Source of the DNA: Lentisphaeria bacterium UBA4640
Lineage (GTDB): Bacteria > Verrucomicrobiota > Lentisphaeria > Victivallales > UBA1829
Assembly: GCA_002405835.1 (NCBI GenBank)
Contig: DHMO01000053.1
Location: 1 to 6,641, forward strand
Direction: 5' to 3'
Length of the DNA: 6,641 nucleotides
The notes under the pieces: generated by a model
What the model saw: only the letters and a program-made list of their open reading frames with translations
Database searches by the model: none
Told to the model about the DNA's origin: nothing
Program-made: the position numbers and the translations under genes
In this document: positions 6,397-6,641 of the stretch, in pieces
Layout of the letters: each line of letters opens with the position of its first letter
How positions within the stretch are numbered: position 1 is the stretch's first letter

Positions 6397-6407
6397 GAAA
6401 AAGTCAC
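6380..6407 (-). promoter_or_regulatory. Possible promoter for the small ferredoxin gene, inside the adhE terminator
   Basis: On the minus strand GTGACT (6402-6407, matching TTGACA at 4 of 6) and TATATT (6380-6385) are 16 bp apart. The -10 box lies in the terminator hairpin. Downstream of the hairpin only about 25 bp remain before the ATG, so if the ferredoxin has its own promoter it must overlap the hairpin. The -10 sequence is the same as in the other two promoters of the window. The call is tentative, because read-through from adhE is an equal alternative. Confidence 0.3.
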
Positions 6408-6410
6408 GCC

Positions 6411-6641
6411 TTATTTTCCATAATATGCGCGGAGGAACATCTCCTTGATTTCGGAAATCAGCGGATAGCGCGGATTTGCGCCGGTGCACTGATCGTCGAA
6501 GGCGTCTTCGCTGAGCTTGTCGAGCTTGGCGAGGAATTCTTTTTCCGGAACTCCGGCTTCCTGAATGGTTTTCGGAATCTGGAGTCTGTCTTTCAGTTCC
6601 TGAACCTTCTGAATGAGGAGTTCGACCTTCTCGTCGTCGTT
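6411..6641 (-). CDS. adhE: Bifunctional aldehyde/alcohol dehydrogenase, C-terminal end (partial)
   Basis: The last 76 codons of a gene whose 5' part lies beyond the right edge. The peptide contains AFDDQCTGANPRYPLISEIK (residues 47-66 of the fragment), the highly conserved end of the iron-dependent alcohol dehydrogenase half of AdhE, and stops at RAYYGK. AdhE reduces acetyl-CoA to acetaldehyde and then ethanol with two NADH, and forms spirosomes in the cytosol. The fragment cannot exclude a stand-alone iron-containing alcohol dehydrogenase, since only the C-terminus is visible, but this exact motif is typical of the fused enzyme. A terminator follows the stop by 14 bp. Its position before a hydrogenase sensor locus mirrors R. 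albus, where an aldehyde/alcohol dehydrogenase belongs to the hydS/hydA2 unit, and links ethanol and H2 formation as competing electron sinks. Confidence 0.88.
   Translation of the reverse strand, partial: NDDEKVELLIQKVQELKDRLQIPKTIQEAGVPEKEFLAKLDKLSEDAFDDQCTGANPRYPLISEIKEMFLRAYYGK

Noticed and set aside
1..6641. CRISPR arrays, insertion sequences, tRNA or rRNA genes
   Set aside because: No regularly spaced repeats, transposase motifs, terminal inverted repeats or RNA gene signatures were seen on either strand.

Overview
The window is a compact, single-strand (all minus) locus from an anaerobic, fermentative, H2-metabolising bacterium. The coding DNA is moderately GC-rich, the short gaps are AT-rich, and most genes have clear AGGAGG-type ribosome sites. 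The gene set (bifunctional ethanol dehydrogenase, two [FeFe]-hydrogenase homologues, stand-alone thioredoxin-like ferredoxins) fits an ethanol/acetate/H2 fermenter of the gut, rumen or sediment. I cannot fix the phylum: a Firmicutes/Clostridia relative or a Victivallis-like Lentisphaerota are both plausible, and this is a guess from style only.

In the direction of transcription (right to left) the layout is as follows. First is the 3' end of adhE (6411-6641, cut by the window edge), followed by a strong hairpin/U-tract terminator (6357-6396). Next comes a small thioredoxin-like [2Fe-2S] protein (6077-6331). After a 104-bp gap with a good promoter comes a tight run of five genes: hydS, a putative sensory [FeFe]-hydrogenase ending in a PAS domain (4248-5972); a SpoIIE/PP2C-type phosphatase with an extra C-terminal domain (3058-4251); a second thioredoxin-like [2Fe-2S] protein (2774-3046); a group B-like [FeFe] hydrogenase (1368-2774); and an MBL-fold metallohydrolase (554-1366). 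Junctions inside this run are ATGA, 11 bp, TAATG and 1 bp, so it is almost certainly one operon. Last, after an 89-bp gap, is an Rrf2-family regulator with three cysteines suited to an Fe-S cluster (24-464). Its promoter -10 box lies inside a 24-bp imperfect palindrome.

Inferred logic: HydS carries a complete set of H-cluster ligands but has lost the proton-relay cysteine (Ala139) and probably two relay glutamates. It therefore looks like a slow H2/redox sensor rather than a turnover enzyme. Its PAS domain and helical tail probably pass the signal to the translationally coupled phosphatase. The second hydrogenase keeps the catalytic cysteine and the relay acids and is the likely working enzyme. 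With adhE next door, the locus looks like a switch between disposing of electrons as H2 and as ethanol. This agrees with the published description of Ruminococcus albus, where hydS and hydA2 are co-transcribed with an aldehyde/alcohol dehydrogenase, a Ser/Thr phosphatase and other regulators. The less familiar parts here are the phosphatase C-terminal domain, the MBL hydrolase, and the Rrf2 regulator with its palindromic operator. No [FeFe] maturation genes (hydE/F/G) and no NuoF-type flavin subunit lie in the window.
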